Part shown: piece by piece, positions 27,661 through 36,699 of the stretch
How positions within the stretch are numbered: the first letter of the stretch is position 1
Layout of the letters: every line of letters starts with the position of its first letter
Assembly (NCBI RefSeq): GCF_028617075.1
Contig: NZ_JAQKGV010000003.1
Coordinates: forward strand, 124,001 to 188,000
Length of the DNA stretch: 64,000 nt
Source: Rubrobacter calidifluminis
GTDB taxonomy: Bacteria; Actinomycetota; Rubrobacteria; Rubrobacterales; Rubrobacteraceae
Reading direction: 5' to 3'
Program-made: the position numbers and the translations under genes
Notes under the pieces: generated by a model
Told to the model about the DNA's origin: nothing
The model's input: the letters and a program-made list of their open reading frames with translations, nothing else
The model's database searches: none

Positions 27661-28632
27661 ATGATGCTACGTAGCGCGATGGCGGGCGGGAGGAAGTGGT
27701 TCCTACTGGCCACGGCACTGCTTGCGGTCCTGATCCTCGCCGGTTGCGGGAACGTGGGCTCGAGCAGCGGGGGCGGGCCCCAGGCGAACGAGGGCTCATC
27801 TGGTAACGGACCGGTGATCACCGTCGGCTCGAAGAACTTCACCGAGGAGATCATCCTCGGCAACATGTACGCCGACGCCCTCAAGGCCCACGGCTTCCGG
27901 GTGCAGAAGAAGATGAACCTCGGTTCGGTCGCCATCTGCGACCGGGCGCTGCAGAGGGGTCAGATAGACCTCTACCCGGAGTACACCGGGACCTCCCTCG
28001 AAGCGGTCTTCCACAAGAGCAAGACGCCGAAGACCCCGCAGGCGACCTACCAGGAGGCGAAGAAGCTCTACGCCGCGCGCAACCCCTCCGACACGATGCT
28101 CCAGCCCGCCCCCTACAACAACACCTACGGCATCTTCGTCAGGAAACCGGTGGCCGAGAAGTACCACCTCAAGACGCTCTCCGACCTCGCTAAAGCCTCC
28201 CCCCACCTGGTCTTCTACTCGTTCTCCGAGTTCCAGCACCGCCAGGACGGCTTCCCGAACATAAAGCGCAACTACCCGAACATGGACTTCAAGAAGACGG
28301 TCGTGGTCAACAGCATCGGGCTCCGCTACCAGGGTGTCCTGCGCGGCGAGGGGGACGTCGGGATAGGCTTCACCACCGACGGTCAGCTGCGCTCGCCGAA
28401 GCTCGTGGTCCTCGAGGACACCAAGCACATCTGGCCCTGGTACCAGCCGGCTCCGGTCGTGCGTACGAGCGTGCTCAAGAAGCACCCGGAGATAAAGAAG
28501 GTCCTGGACGAGGTCTCCTCGCACCTGAGCGCGAAGACCATGCGCCGCCTCAACGGCGAAGTCGACCTGGACCACAAGGATCCCGACCAGGTGGCCCGTC
28601 AGTTTCTCAAGGAGCAGGGTCTGATAAAGTAG
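27661..28632 (+). CDS. opuCC: Osmoprotectant-binding lipoprotein
   Basis: 323 residues. Lipobox ILAGC at about residues 25-29 after a short hydrophobic signal, then a Ser/Gly-rich linker, then the OpuAC-type domain starting ITVGSKNFTEEIILGNMYAD, with LYPEYTGTSLE. Anchored outside the membrane to deliver ligand to the permeases. GGAGAAGAGC precedes the ATG. Confidence 0.93.
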   Translation: MMLRSAMAGGRKWFLLATALLAVLILAGCGNVGSSSGGGPQANEGSSGNGPVITVGSKNFTEEIILGNMYADALKAHGFRVQKKMNLGSVAICDRALQRGQIDLYPEYTGTSLEAVFHKSKTPKTPQATYQEAKKLYAARNPSDTMLQPAPYNNTYGIFVRKPVAEKYHLKTLSDLAKASPHLVFYSFSEFQHRQDGFPNIKRNYPNMDFKKTVVVNSIGLRYQGVLRGEGDVGIGFTTDGQLRSPKLVVLEDTKHIWPWYQPAPVVRTSVLKKHPEIKKVLDEVSSHLSAKTMRRLNGEVDLDHKDPDQVARQFLKEQGLIK

Positions 28633-28636
28633 GGAC

Positions 28637-29005
28637 ATGCCGGCAAAAGCGCGGATAAAACCCGAGGTCCTCACCGAGAACCGCATGCGGATAGAGCTCT
28701 ACGACCTCGAAGACGAGGACGTGGAACAGACGATCCGGATGAAGGGCTGGGCGTGGGTGCTGGCGCGAAACTGCTGGGCCTACGCCGGCGAGCCGGACTT
28801 CATCTACCGTCAGCTCCGGGAGGTCATCATCGACATACCGGGGATCGTCTTCGACGAAGACTCCATCGAGGAGACCATCCGCACCATTGAAGAGAAGGCC
28901 CGCTCCGAGGAGGAGCGCGAGGAGGGGCGAGAGCTCCTGCGAAGGGCTTTCGAGAAGACCGGGCAGCCGGAGGGCCTCAGGCTCCTGGCCTCCTCTCAGG
29001 GCTGA
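28637..29005 (+). CDS. Hypothetical acidic helical protein
   Basis: 122 residues, start four bases after the importer operon. It is acidic, with GWAWVLARNCWAYAGEPDFIY in the middle (quoted in part as WAWVLARNCWAYAGEP) and a Glu/Arg-rich helix at 78-105. No family recognised. It overlaps the opposite-strand phosphoesterase by 10 bases at the stops. Co-transcription with the importer is likely from spacing. Confidence 0.7.
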   Translation: MPAKARIKPEVLTENRMRIELYDLEDEDVEQTIRMKGWAWVLARNCWAYAGEPDFIYRQLREVIIDIPGIVFDEDSIEETIRTIEEKARSEEEREEGRELLRRAFEKTGQPEGLRLLASSQG

Positions 29006-29808
29006 AACGGCAGCTTGTCGTAGCGAACGTAGCGCTCGATATCCGGGTAGAATCGGCTCGTCGAGGGGGCCTGGCGGGCGAAGCTCGCTAGCGGCTCCTC
29101 CTTTCCTCCGGGCTCTCGCAGGGTCACCCTCACGCTCTCCTCGTCGAGGTCTATGACGTTGTAGGTCGGTGGGCTGGTCCCGCGCACCCGCATGCACGAG
29201 ACGGTGCCGGAGTGCACTATCCTCACCCCCGAGATGCTCCAGACCCACGGCACGTGCCGGTGTCCGGCGAGCACCATGTCCACCCTGAGCTCGCGCAGGA
29301 TCGCCATCACGTCCCCCGCGTCGCGCAGGTTGTTGACGTCACGCCCGGTGCCGGGGACGGCGAGGATGTGGTGGTGGACGACGAGGATCTTCGGCCCCCT
29401 CTCCCAGCCGCGGAACTCGGAGTCCAGCCAGGCGTAGTGCTCCCGGCCGACCTCCCCCTCGTCGAGGTCAGGCTTGGTCGAGTCGAGCCCGACGACCTTC
29501 GCCTCCCCCTCCGGCACCTCAACGACCCTCGACCACTCCCGCATCCCGAAGATGTCCTCGAAGTGCCGGTATCCGACGCTGCGGGCGTCGTGGTTGCCCA
29601 TTATCACGCAGACGTTCTCGCACTCTATGCGGTCGAGGTAGCCTTTCGCCTCCTCAAACTCCCACCGGTAGCCGTCGGTGGTGAGGTCCCCGGCTATCGC
29701 TACGAGATCCGGCCGGAGCGCGTTCGTCTCCTCTATGGCCGCCTCGAGCAGATCGGGCCGGAACAGGCTCGTCCCGACGTGGATGTCCGACATCTGAACT
29801 ATTCGCAA
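28996..29808 (-). CDS. Calcineurin-like metallophosphoesterase
   Basis: 270 residues. All five metal motifs are present: SDIH, GDLT, GNHD, VHHH and GHRHVPW. This is the CpdA/3',5'-cyclic-nucleotide phosphodiesterase-like layout. The substrate is not determinable. ATG at 29808; followed closely downstream by the convergent hypothetical gene and preceded by the sortase on the same strand with 7 bases between. Confidence 0.9.
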   Translation of the reverse strand: MRIVQMSDIHVGTSLFRPDLLEAAIEETNALRPDLVAIAGDLTTDGYRWEFEEAKGYLDRIECENVCVIMGNHDARSVGYRHFEDIFGMREWSRVVEVPEGEAKVVGLDSTKPDLDEGEVGREHYAWLDSEFRGWERGPKILVVHHHILAVPGTGRDVNNLRDAGDVMAILRELRVDMVLAGHRHVPWVWSISGVRIVHSGTVSCMRVRGTSPPTYNVIDLDEESVRVTLREPGGKEEPLASFARQAPSTSRFYPDIERYVRYDKLPFQP

Positions 29809-29815
29809 GGCGAGA

Positions 29816-30613
29816 TCACCCTTTCTTCCCGGCCGGATGGATCGCCACCTGCTTCGCCTGTACTATGAGGCGGTCCAGGCTCGGCGAGGAGGAGTACATC
29901 GCCGGGCCTATGGTCCACCAGTCGTTGAGCGACGTGATGCAGGTCTGCAGCGTGACCGTGGTCTGCCCCGGGATCGGCTCGGTAACCGACACGTCCTGCG
30001 GGGTGACGGCGAACACCCGGGTGACGACGTAGTCGTAGGTGTTGCCATCGGCGTCTCTCAGTATGACCCTGTCCCCCGGCTTCATAGCTGGCAGCCTGTA
30101 GAACTGGTAGTAGCTCTGGGTGCCGGCGTACCCGATGCGGTGCCCGGCTATGTAGGTGTTGGCCCCCTTCTGCCAGGGGAAGCCGGTCGCGGGCAGCTTT
30201 ATCGCCTCCTGGTTCATGACCGCCTCGGAGTCGGTGTTGGCAACCGTATCCCCGTAGATACCGAGCCTGGGGATGGTAAGGTAGAGCGTGGGGTCGCTTG
30301 GGGGACTCTTTATCACCGCCGCGGAGGGTTTCTTCCCACCCTTGCGGGCCTGCTTCTTCTCGTGTACCTTCCCATGCCTCGCGGCCGGGTGCTCCTTATT
30401 CGCCACCCGATGCGCGGCCCGGTGGCGGGTGGCCTGCCCGTGCTCCACCCGATGGCCCGGGGTCGCAACCTGGTGCCGGGTATTCGCGTGCGACGCGGTG
30501 TGGGAGCGCTGCGCACTATGGTCCTGCCCGCAACCCGCGGCCACGAGGAGCACGATCGCGGCGAGGGCGGCCAGGACCAGCCGACCAGCAGTTCTATGAG
30601 ATCGCCCGCACAT
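29816..30613 (-). CDS. Class E sortase with lipobox and His-rich linker
   Basis: 265 residues. The C-terminal ~165 residues are a sortase: LTIPRLGIYGDTV, catalytic His in YIAGHRIGY, catalytic Cys in TLQTC (class E pattern), and the Arg in SLDRLIVQAK. The signal region ends in VAAGC (Cys28), which would make it a lipoprotein rather than a simple membrane-anchored sortase. Residues 29-95 are low complexity and contain eleven histidines plus many Arg and Lys. It would link proteins with an LAxTG-type signal at the cell surface; no substrate with such a signal is seen in this window. Confidence 0.88.
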   Translation of the reverse strand: MCGRSHRTAGRLVLAALAAIVLLVAAGCGQDHSAQRSHTASHANTRHQVATPGHRVEHGQATRHRAAHRVANKEHPAARHGKVHEKKQARKGGKKPSAAVIKSPPSDPTLYLTIPRLGIYGDTVANTDSEAVMNQEAIKLPATGFPWQKGANTYIAGHRIGYAGTQSYYQFYRLPAMKPGDRVILRDADGNTYDYVVTRVFAVTPQDVSVTEPIPGQTTVTLQTCITSLNDWWTIGPAMYSSSPSLDRLIVQAKQVAIHPAGKKG

Positions 30614-30779
30614 GGCCCGACCACCCTTCCTCTCTTCGCGTGCTCACAACCCGTGGGATTCAGGCTCTACATTCTACCAGCGGGCGTTCCCGGCCGGAAG
30701 CCGGGGATGGCTCGATGCCGGTCATGGGGTAGTATTCTTCTCCGGGCGAGAACCGACGAACGGAAAGGATCCCGAGAGG

Positions 30780-31745
30780 TTGGAGTCGATCCCCAGAGCA
30801 GAGACCCGCGAAGATACACGGGCCACGGTTTTGGCCCGCAACCTGCGCAAGAGCTACGACGAGTTCGAGGCCGTACGCGGGATCGACTTCGAGGTTCGCC
30901 GGGGGGAATGCTTCGGGTTTCTGGGCCCGAACGGTGCCGGCAAGACCTCCACGATGCGCATGATCTACTGCTCGGCGGTTCCGACCGGCGGCACCCTCGA
31001 GGTCGTGGGACTGGACGTACGCCGCGACGAGCGGGAGGTGAAGCGACGCATCGGGGTCGTCCCGCAGGAGAACAATCTCGACGACGACCTGAAGGTGCGG
31101 GAGAACCTCATCATCTACGGTCGTTACTTCGATCTCCCGAAGAAGGTCATCGAGCGGCGGGTGGACGAGCTCCTCGAGTTCATGGAGCTCAAGGACAAAG
31201 CCGATTCTGAGGTCGAGCACCTCTCCGGCGGGATGAAACGCCGGCTGGTGATCGCCCGGGCGCTCGTCAACGACCCGGACCTGCTCATCCTGGACGAGCC
31301 GACCACCGGCCTCGACCCGCAGGCCAGGCATCTCGTCTGGGAGCGCCTGCGCGAGCTGGCCGCCCGCGGTAAAACGCTAATCCTCACCACCCACTACATG
31401 GAGGAGGCCGCCCGCCTATGCGACCGGCTGGTCATCATGTGGGGCGGGAGGATAATCTCCGAGGGCACGCCCGAGGAGCTCATCGAGCGGCACGTGAGCC
31501 CGCAGGTCCTGGAGTTCAACGCCGATGCGGGCACGCTCGAAGCTCTCTCCAGACTGCTCGAGGAGGACGCCGACGCCGTGGAGTACGGCAGCACCCGGGA
31601 CACCCTGCTCGTCTACACGCAGGATGCCGAACCCGTCCTCGAGAAGGTGCGCGCCTCGGGGCTCGAGGCCGAGAACACCACCTACCGCAGGGCGGATCTC
31701 GAAGACGTCTTCCTCAGGCTCACCGGAAGGAGGCTCACCGACTGA
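30780..31745 (+). CDS. ABC exporter ATPase (NodI/DrrA-like)
   Basis: 321 residues. Walker A GPNGAGKTS, signature LSGGMKRRLVIARAL, Walker B LLILDEPTTGLDP, and a C-terminal ~80-residue domain typical of DrrA/NodI ATPases. TTG at 30780 gives the shortest frame including all homology. A -10-like TAGTAT lies about 50 bases upstream. Works with the overlapping permease; cargo unknown. Confidence 0.9.
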   Translation: MESIPRAETREDTRATVLARNLRKSYDEFEAVRGIDFEVRRGECFGFLGPNGAGKTSTMRMIYCSAVPTGGTLEVVGLDVRRDEREVKRRIGVVPQENNLDDDLKVRENLIIYGRYFDLPKKVIERRVDELLEFMELKDKADSEVEHLSGGMKRRLVIARALVNDPDLLILDEPTTGLDPQARHLVWERLRELAARGKTLILTTHYMEEAARLCDRLVIMWGGRIISEGTPEELIERHVSPQVLEFNADAGTLEALSRLLEEDADAVEYGSTRDTLLVYTQDAEPVLEKVRASGLEAENTTYRRADLEDVFLRLTGRRLTD

Positions 31746-32548
31746 TGAGGGGCGTGAGGTGGCCCTCGCCGCGCGGCTCCTACCGCGTCTGGCAACGGGA
31801 GATGACCATCTTCGGCAAGTACTGGAAGACCCTCACCTTCCCGAACTTCGTCGAGCCGATGCTCTACCTGGCCGCCATGGGGCTCGGGCTTGGAGCTTAC
31901 ATAAGGCAGGGCGGGATAGGCGGCGAGAGCTACGTGCAGTACATCGCGCCGGGGCTGCTCGCCTCCAACGCCATGTTCGCGGCCTCCTTCGAGAGCACCT
32001 ACAACACCTTCGTGAAGCTGAAGATCGACCGGATATTCGACGCCATAGTAGCAACCCCGGTCAACGCCGAGGACGTCGTCGCCGGAGAGTACCTGTGGGC
32101 CGGCACACGGTCCGCGCTCTACGGAACGGGCTTCCTCGCGGTGCTCGTGGCGATAGGCGAGATCTTCCTCTCCGGAAATCCCCTGATCACCTCGTGGTGG
32201 GGGCTTTTGATCCCGCCGTTCCTGTTCCTCGTCGGGATCACGTTCAGCGTGATGGGCATGCTCTTCACCAGCCTGATAGAGCGCATAGACTACTACGCCT
32301 ACTACTTCACGCTCGTGATCACACCGCTCTTTCTCTTCAGCGGCATCTTCTTCCCCGTGGACAACTTCCCCGCACCGGTGCCCCAGATAGCCTGGTTCAC
32401 CCCCCTCTACCACGCGGTGAACGTCTGCCGGGCCCTGGCGCAGGGCCCGTCCTCCGGCACCTTCGGCGACCTGCTCTGGATCGTCGTCTTCACCGCCCTG
32501 CTGGCGGCGCTGCCGGTACGCATCATGCGCCGCAGGCTCATCGGCTGA
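31745..32548 (+). CDS. ABC-2 type permease (NodJ-like)
   Basis: 267 residues, six membrane spans, with the conserved FLFSGIFFPVDNFP and IAWFTPLYHAV segments of NodJ/DrrB permeases. ATG overlaps the ATPase stop (TGATG). Confidence 0.9.
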   Translation: MRGVRWPSPRGSYRVWQREMTIFGKYWKTLTFPNFVEPMLYLAAMGLGLGAYIRQGGIGGESYVQYIAPGLLASNAMFAASFESTYNTFVKLKIDRIFDAIVATPVNAEDVVAGEYLWAGTRSALYGTGFLAVLVAIGEIFLSGNPLITSWWGLLIPPFLFLVGITFSVMGMLFTSLIERIDYYAYYFTLVITPLFLFSGIFFPVDNFPAPVPQIAWFTPLYHAVNVCRALAQGPSSGTFGDLLWIVVFTALLAALPVRIMRRRLIG

Positions 32549-32594
32549 GGGCAGGATACCTCCAGCGCGCTCTCTCTGGTAGTATCCTGAGAGG

Positions 32595-33215
32595 ATGCAC
32601 ACCGGACACCACACCGTGCGCCTCGCGACCCCGGAGGATCTCGACGCGGTGGCTACGCTCGTAATCGAGGGATTCCGGGACCAGTTCGAGCCCATCTTCG
32701 GCCGCCGGATGACCGAGGCCGGGGAGATCATGCGCCGGTGGATCGAGCTGGAGCACGAGCTCGGCGGGGTAAGCACGCTCGTGGTCGAAGACGCCGCCGG
32801 GGTGGTCGCGAGCGTCGGCGTCCGCACGGGGCGTTCCCGGGAAGAAGAGCTGGCGCAGGGCCTCTGGGAGACGCTCCGCGACTCCCTGGGCTTCTGGCGG
32901 GCGAGCTGGTCGATGTTCCTCCTCTCCTACCCCCGCTACAGCGTGGACCCCTCGGAGGCGTACGTCGAGCGCCTGGTGGTCGGCGAGGACTGTCGCAGGC
33001 GCGGCCTCGCGCGCAGGCTGCTCGACGGGGCCGAGAGGATCGGCCGCGAGGCCGGCAAGAGATCGGTGGGTCTGCACGTGAGCTGCACGAACCGCCCTGC
33101 GATCAGCCTCTACGAGAGCGCAGGTTACAGAGAACGCTCCAGGGAACGCTCTCTGGTGACCTCGCGCTTTCTGGGCGTTAGGTACTGGATCTACCTGCGG
33201 AAGCCCCTCTCCTGA
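32595..33215 (+). CDS. GNAT-family N-acetyltransferase
   Basis: 206 residues. The acetyl-CoA loop is RLVVGEDCRRRGLARRLLDGAE, quoted here as CRRRGLARRLL, followed by NRPAISLYESAGY. The acceptor is unknown. TAGTAT at 32580-32585 lies 9 bases before the ATG, so the leader is very short. Overlaps the convergent hydrolase by 25 bases. Confidence 0.85.
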   Translation: MHTGHHTVRLATPEDLDAVATLVIEGFRDQFEPIFGRRMTEAGEIMRRWIELEHELGGVSTLVVEDAAGVVASVGVRTGRSREEELAQGLWETLRDSLGFWRASWSMFLLSYPRYSVDPSEAYVERLVVGEDCRRRGLARRLLDGAERIGREAGKRSVGLHVSCTNRPAISLYESAGYRERSRERSLVTSRFLGVRYWIYLRKPLS

Positions 33216-34321
33216 TCATCCGGAGGCTCATCCAAGCCTCCACGCTCTCCCCGCTCGAACTCCGGGGGCCACTCGAAGATCTCGTCCGGTAGCCCTCCCC
33301 GATGTTCCTGCCCCCCTCCGAGGTCCATCGTCTCGTCCAGATCGGGCCGAGGTGGTCCGCCGGTGTCCTGACGTCCAGCCCACTCCGTCCGTTGCGCCCC
33401 CCCGTCTGTCCGCTCCCCGCTCAGGAAAGCGCGCACCAGCGAGCAGAACTCTTCGGGGTACTCGACCATGGGCAGGTGCCCGCACCCCTCCAAGACGCTG
33501 ATGCTGGCCTGCGGCATGCTCTTGGACCAGTCGTCGACCGCCTCAGGGTCGACTATGTAGTCCTCCTCACCGGTCACCACGAGCACCTCGCCCCTGATGG
33601 ACCGCGCCTGGCGCGGGATCCTGCCGCGCGAGAGTTCTCGCCTGGCCATGCTCAGTGTGCGGCGGACGGCGGTCGGGGTCGAACGCCCGGCATCCTCGAC
33701 GAGCTCCTGCCTCAGGCTCTTGCGGTCGGAGACGAAAGGCCGAAGCCACATCCTCCGCACCCATCCGGCGTGCTGCCCCAGGAAGTAGAACAGGGGCCCG
33801 ACCACGGGCAGGGTGGCGAGCCAGAGTGGGGTGGGCAGATCAATCTGTCTCCCGTCCGCGGGCGTCGAGACGAGCACGAGACGCTCGACCATCTCCGGGT
33901 GGTCTGCGGCCAGTTTCACCGCCATCGCTCCCCCGAGGTCGTGTCCGACCACAGAGACCCTACCCAACCCGAAGTGTGCGCAGAACGCGTAGAGCAGACG
34001 ACCGCCGTAGCGTATCCCGTACCTGCCATCCAGGGGCTTGTCCGAGGCCCCGAAGCCCTTGAGGTCCAGGGTGTAGATGGTGAACCCGTCCTCCAGGACC
34101 TCAACAAGATCCTCCCACACCCGCGAGGAAGAGAGCCAGCCGTGCACCAGAAGGACCGGAGGACCCTCACCCCGCACGTGGTAGCGGATGATGGATCCCT
34201 CGAGCTCCACGTAATCCTCACCTCTCGGGTTCTCGACCTCGAAGGCGGTGCGCCCGAGGACGAGCGCCGAGAAACCGAGCAGGCAGAATATAAGGACGAC
34301 TGCGGCGACGATCACGCCCAT
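33191..34321 (-). CDS. Membrane-anchored alpha/beta hydrolase
   Basis: 376 residues. An N-terminal membrane helix (VIVAAVVLIFCLLGFSALVL) is followed by an alpha/beta-hydrolase: oxyanion HGWLSSS, nucleophile region VGHDLGGAM where the central residue is Asp as in haloalkane dehalogenases and epoxide hydrolases, acid near EEDYIVDPEAV and His in CGHLPMVEYPE. The C-terminal ~65 residues are charged and of low complexity. ATG at 34321 chosen; a 34-residue extension has no support. Confidence 0.85.
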   Translation of the reverse strand: MGVIVAAVVLIFCLLGFSALVLGRTAFEVENPRGEDYVELEGSIIRYHVRGEGPPVLLVHGWLSSSRVWEDLVEVLEDGFTIYTLDLKGFGASDKPLDGRYGIRYGGRLLYAFCAHFGLGRVSVVGHDLGGAMAVKLAADHPEMVERLVLVSTPADGRQIDLPTPLWLATLPVVGPLFYFLGQHAGWVRRMWLRPFVSDRKSLRQELVEDAGRSTPTAVRRTLSMARRELSRGRIPRQARSIRGEVLVVTGEEDYIVDPEAVDDWSKSMPQASISVLEGCGHLPMVEYPEEFCSLVRAFLSGERTDGGAQRTEWAGRQDTGGPPRPDLDETMDLGGGQEHRGGLPDEIFEWPPEFERGERGGLDEPPDDQERGFRR

Positions 34322-34358
34322 CCAATCCCCCGCTTCCGGCCGGGTGCCGGAGCTCGGC

Positions 34359-34580
34359 CTAAGAGCTCCACCTCTTTCCAACGACGCTGCGCACGACGAC
34401 CGAGGCAGCAAGGGTGGCGGCAACCGTAAACCCAGCCCTGAGCAGGGCCTCCTTCACGTCGTCTTTGACACCCCGCTCCTCGGGCAGGTCTATGAGCCGC
34501 TCGGAGAGCCGGCTGGCCAAAATCGAGGAGAGAGCCGAAGAGAGTATGGTTATCAGCCGCTTCTGCACTTCCTCGCTCAT
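34359..34580 (-). CDS. Small hypothetical protein
   Basis: 73 residues, helical, with a hydrophobic segment at 49-66 (AGFTVAATLAASVVVRSV). Separated by 37 bases from the downstream hydrolase on the same strand, so likely co-transcribed. No family recognised. Confidence 0.6.
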   Translation of the reverse strand: MSEEVQKRLITILSSALSSILASRLSERLIDLPEERGVKDDVKEALLRAGFTVAATLAASVVVRSVVGKRWSS

Positions 34581-34678
34581 ACCAGAGAGCGCCTTTCCTT
34601 GAGAGCCTGCACAACCCGGCGGCGTGCCTCCGCCGCCAGTAGGGGATTCTAACCTCTATGCGTCCCGAAGTCCGGCCC

Positions 34679-34984
34679 TCAGCCGGCCTTCAGCCCCTCA
34701 CTGTAGAGTTCCCGCAACTGTCCGCGCAGAACCGCCCTTTCGTAGGGCTTCGCATAGCAGTCTATACAGAAGAGCACCTCCTCGGGACGCCCGGGATGCA
34801 AATCGTAGTCGATCATAAACTCCAGCAGCTCCCGGAAACCATCACCAGCCTGATCCACGAACTCGGAGAAGGATATCCTCCCGGAGATCAGAAGCTCACA
34901 CGCCTCCCGCCGGTCGAGACTCCCGAGGCGGCGGCTGGTGTGCCTCACTATGAACCCCGGGGTGCCCTCCACCTCCTTCTGCAT
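34679..34984 (-). CDS. Hypothetical protein with CxxC-like pair
   Basis: 101 residues starting at ATG 34984, which has AAAGGGG six bases upstream; a frame extending to 35053 is less likely. Contains GFIVRHTSRRLGSLDRREACE and FCIDCYAKPYERAVLRGQL (given here as FCIDCYAK). The CIDC pair might bind metal. Family not recognised. Confidence 0.65.
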   Translation of the reverse strand: MQKEVEGTPGFIVRHTSRRLGSLDRREACELLISGRISFSEFVDQAGDGFRELLEFMIDYDLHPGRPEEVLFCIDCYAKPYERAVLRGQLRELYSEGLKAG

Positions 34985-35195
34985 GGATGGCCCCTTTCTT
35001 TCAGGCCCGCCGCAGCGGGCTCGGCCCACCTGCTCCCCGTAAACCTCCCTCATACCGGATCACTCCATCCCGGCTCCCCAGTGTAATAGAGTTTACGTAT
35101 CATATGCGGTTTTGTAAAGCCGCTTTCTCCAATTCCAACCCGGAGGCTCTATACTCATTCCCTCCACGAGGAGGCGAAGAGACTCGGAGGCGATC

Positions 35196-36419
35196 TTGGA
35201 CCACAGAGCGCGGCTCGTGATCGTGGGGGCAGGTTTCGCGGGGGCCTCGCTGGTATGCAACCTCCCCGCCGCGCTGCGTCGTCCGGGCGCCACCCTGCTC
35301 ATCGACAGGGCGGACCGCTACTCCTTCATCCCGCTCGTCCACGAGGTGGCTTCTGGCAGGGTGCATCCCGAGAGCCTGATCTCCCCCCTGGAGCCGCTCT
35401 GCCGGGGGCGCTGCGGCTTCCTGCAGGCGGAGGTGGAAGGGGTGGACCTCGAAAGGCGCACGATCCACACCTCGGATGGGAGGATCATCGGCTACGAGAC
35501 GCTGGTCCTGACTCCGGGCAGCGTCCCCGCCGCCCCTCCAGGACATCTGGAGGGGCACGTCAGGACGTTCTGGTCGCTTGAGGACGCGCTCTGGCTCCGC
35601 GACGAGCTGGCCCGGAGGTGGGAAGCCGCCCGCCGGGGTGGTAGTGCACCCCCTTCCGTGGCCATCGTCGGTGGCGGGGCCACCGGCGTCGAGCTCGCCG
35701 CCGAGGTGGCGATCCTGTTCTCCCACCTGCAGAAGCTGCCCGGCAGAAAGCCATACCCATCGCCAGTGGTACACCTCATCGAGGGCGAGCGCAGGCTCCT
35801 CGGGTGGCTCTCCCCTTACTTCCATTCGGTCGCGGTGGAGGAGCTGCAGCGCATGGGCGTGGAGGTCAGGCTCGGGCACTTCGTCGACGAAGCCGACCCG
35901 GAGGGGGTGAGGGCCGGCGGCGAGAAGATCCCTGCCCCGGTGAAGATCTGGACGGCCGGAGTCGAGGCCAGCCCGCTCGTCAGGTCACTCCCCGGCGAGC
36001 ACGACGGCATGGGGCGGGTGCGGGTGAGCGGCAACCTCACCCTCCCTGATCACCCGGAGGTCTATGTTCTCGGTGACTCGGCGCTCTGCGAAACCCTAAA
36101 CCACGAACCCCTTCCCCCCACGGCCTCCGTTGCCGTCCAGCAGGGTCCGTACGCAGCCCGGAATCTGGGCCGCAGGCAGAGGAGGATCAAACAACCCCCG
36201 TTCCGCTTCTTCGACCGCGGCTATGTGGTTGGGCTGGGGCCCGGCAACGCCGTGGCGGAGGCGCTGGGGGTCCGTCTGAGAGGACCCGCGGCACAGGCGC
36301 TCTACCGCAGCATACTCCTGTACTACATGCGGAGCAGGGAGGGCCGCCTGCTCACCCTCTCCGACTGGACCTTCGATCCCGTGCTGGGGAGGCTGGGCTT
36401 TTCATCCTCATCCGTCTGA
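35196..36419 (+). CDS. Type II NADH dehydrogenase-like FAD oxidoreductase
   Basis: 407 residues. FAD motif LVIVGAGFAGASLV near the N-terminus, NAD motif SVAIVGGGATGVELAAEV at about 151-168, and the FAD-ribityl motif EVYVLGDSALC. The TASVAVQQGPYAARNL segment matches NDH-2. It would transfer electrons from NADH to quinone without proton pumping and could feed the nitrate reductase (inference). TTG start with GGAGG. A -10 TATACT is at 35150-35155. Confidence 0.88.
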   Translation: MDHRARLVIVGAGFAGASLVCNLPAALRRPGATLLIDRADRYSFIPLVHEVASGRVHPESLISPLEPLCRGRCGFLQAEVEGVDLERRTIHTSDGRIIGYETLVLTPGSVPAAPPGHLEGHVRTFWSLEDALWLRDELARRWEAARRGGSAPPSVAIVGGGATGVELAAEVAILFSHLQKLPGRKPYPSPVVHLIEGERRLLGWLSPYFHSVAVEELQRMGVEVRLGHFVDEADPEGVRAGGEKIPAPVKIWTAGVEASPLVRSLPGEHDGMGRVRVSGNLTLPDHPEVYVLGDSALCETLNHEPLPPTASVAVQQGPYAARNLGRRQRRIKQPPFRFFDRGYVVGLGPGNAVAEALGVRLRGPAAQALYRSILLYYMRSREGRLLTLSDWTFDPVLGRLGFSSSSV

Positions 36420-36671
36420 GAGATGCCTCTCGGCTATCTCCGGCACGTCCTCCGGACGGACGCGGGTGTACCACACGTCGTCCGGGAAGACGAAGACCAC
36501 AGGCCCCTCGTGGTGCCGCCGGGTGCAGACGTTGGGGAGCACCACCGAAGGCGAGAGCCCCCGGCGCTTCGCCTCTTCTCTGAGGAGGCCCAGGATCTCG
36601 CCGCCCCCCTTCGACCCGCACCGGCCCTCTCCCTCGTTGGCGCAGACGAATATCTGGCAGAACCTCGCCAC
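36408..36671 (-). CDS. Thioredoxin-like [2Fe-2S] ferredoxin with a Cys-to-His ligand change
   Basis: 87 residues, the length of a minimal thioredoxin-like ferredoxin. The family has ligands CxnC and CxxxC, the second pair in a GCMNACMMGP-type loop. Here the ligands would be Cys10, Cys18, Cys49 and His53: the loop reads NVCTRRHHEGPVVFVFPDD, with His at the usual fourth cysteine. The rest (DVWYTRVRPEDVPEI, ERHL) is canonical. Convergent with the NDH-2 gene, overlapping 12 bases; 28 bases after the malic enzyme gene on the same strand. Confidence 0.85.
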   Translation of the reverse strand: MARFCQIFVCANEGEGRCGSKGGGEILGLLREEAKRRGLSPSVVLPNVCTRRHHEGPVVFVFPDDVWYTRVRPEDVPEIAERHLSDG

Positions 36672-36699
36672 ACCGAGATTTTAAGCCCGCCAGCGGAGC

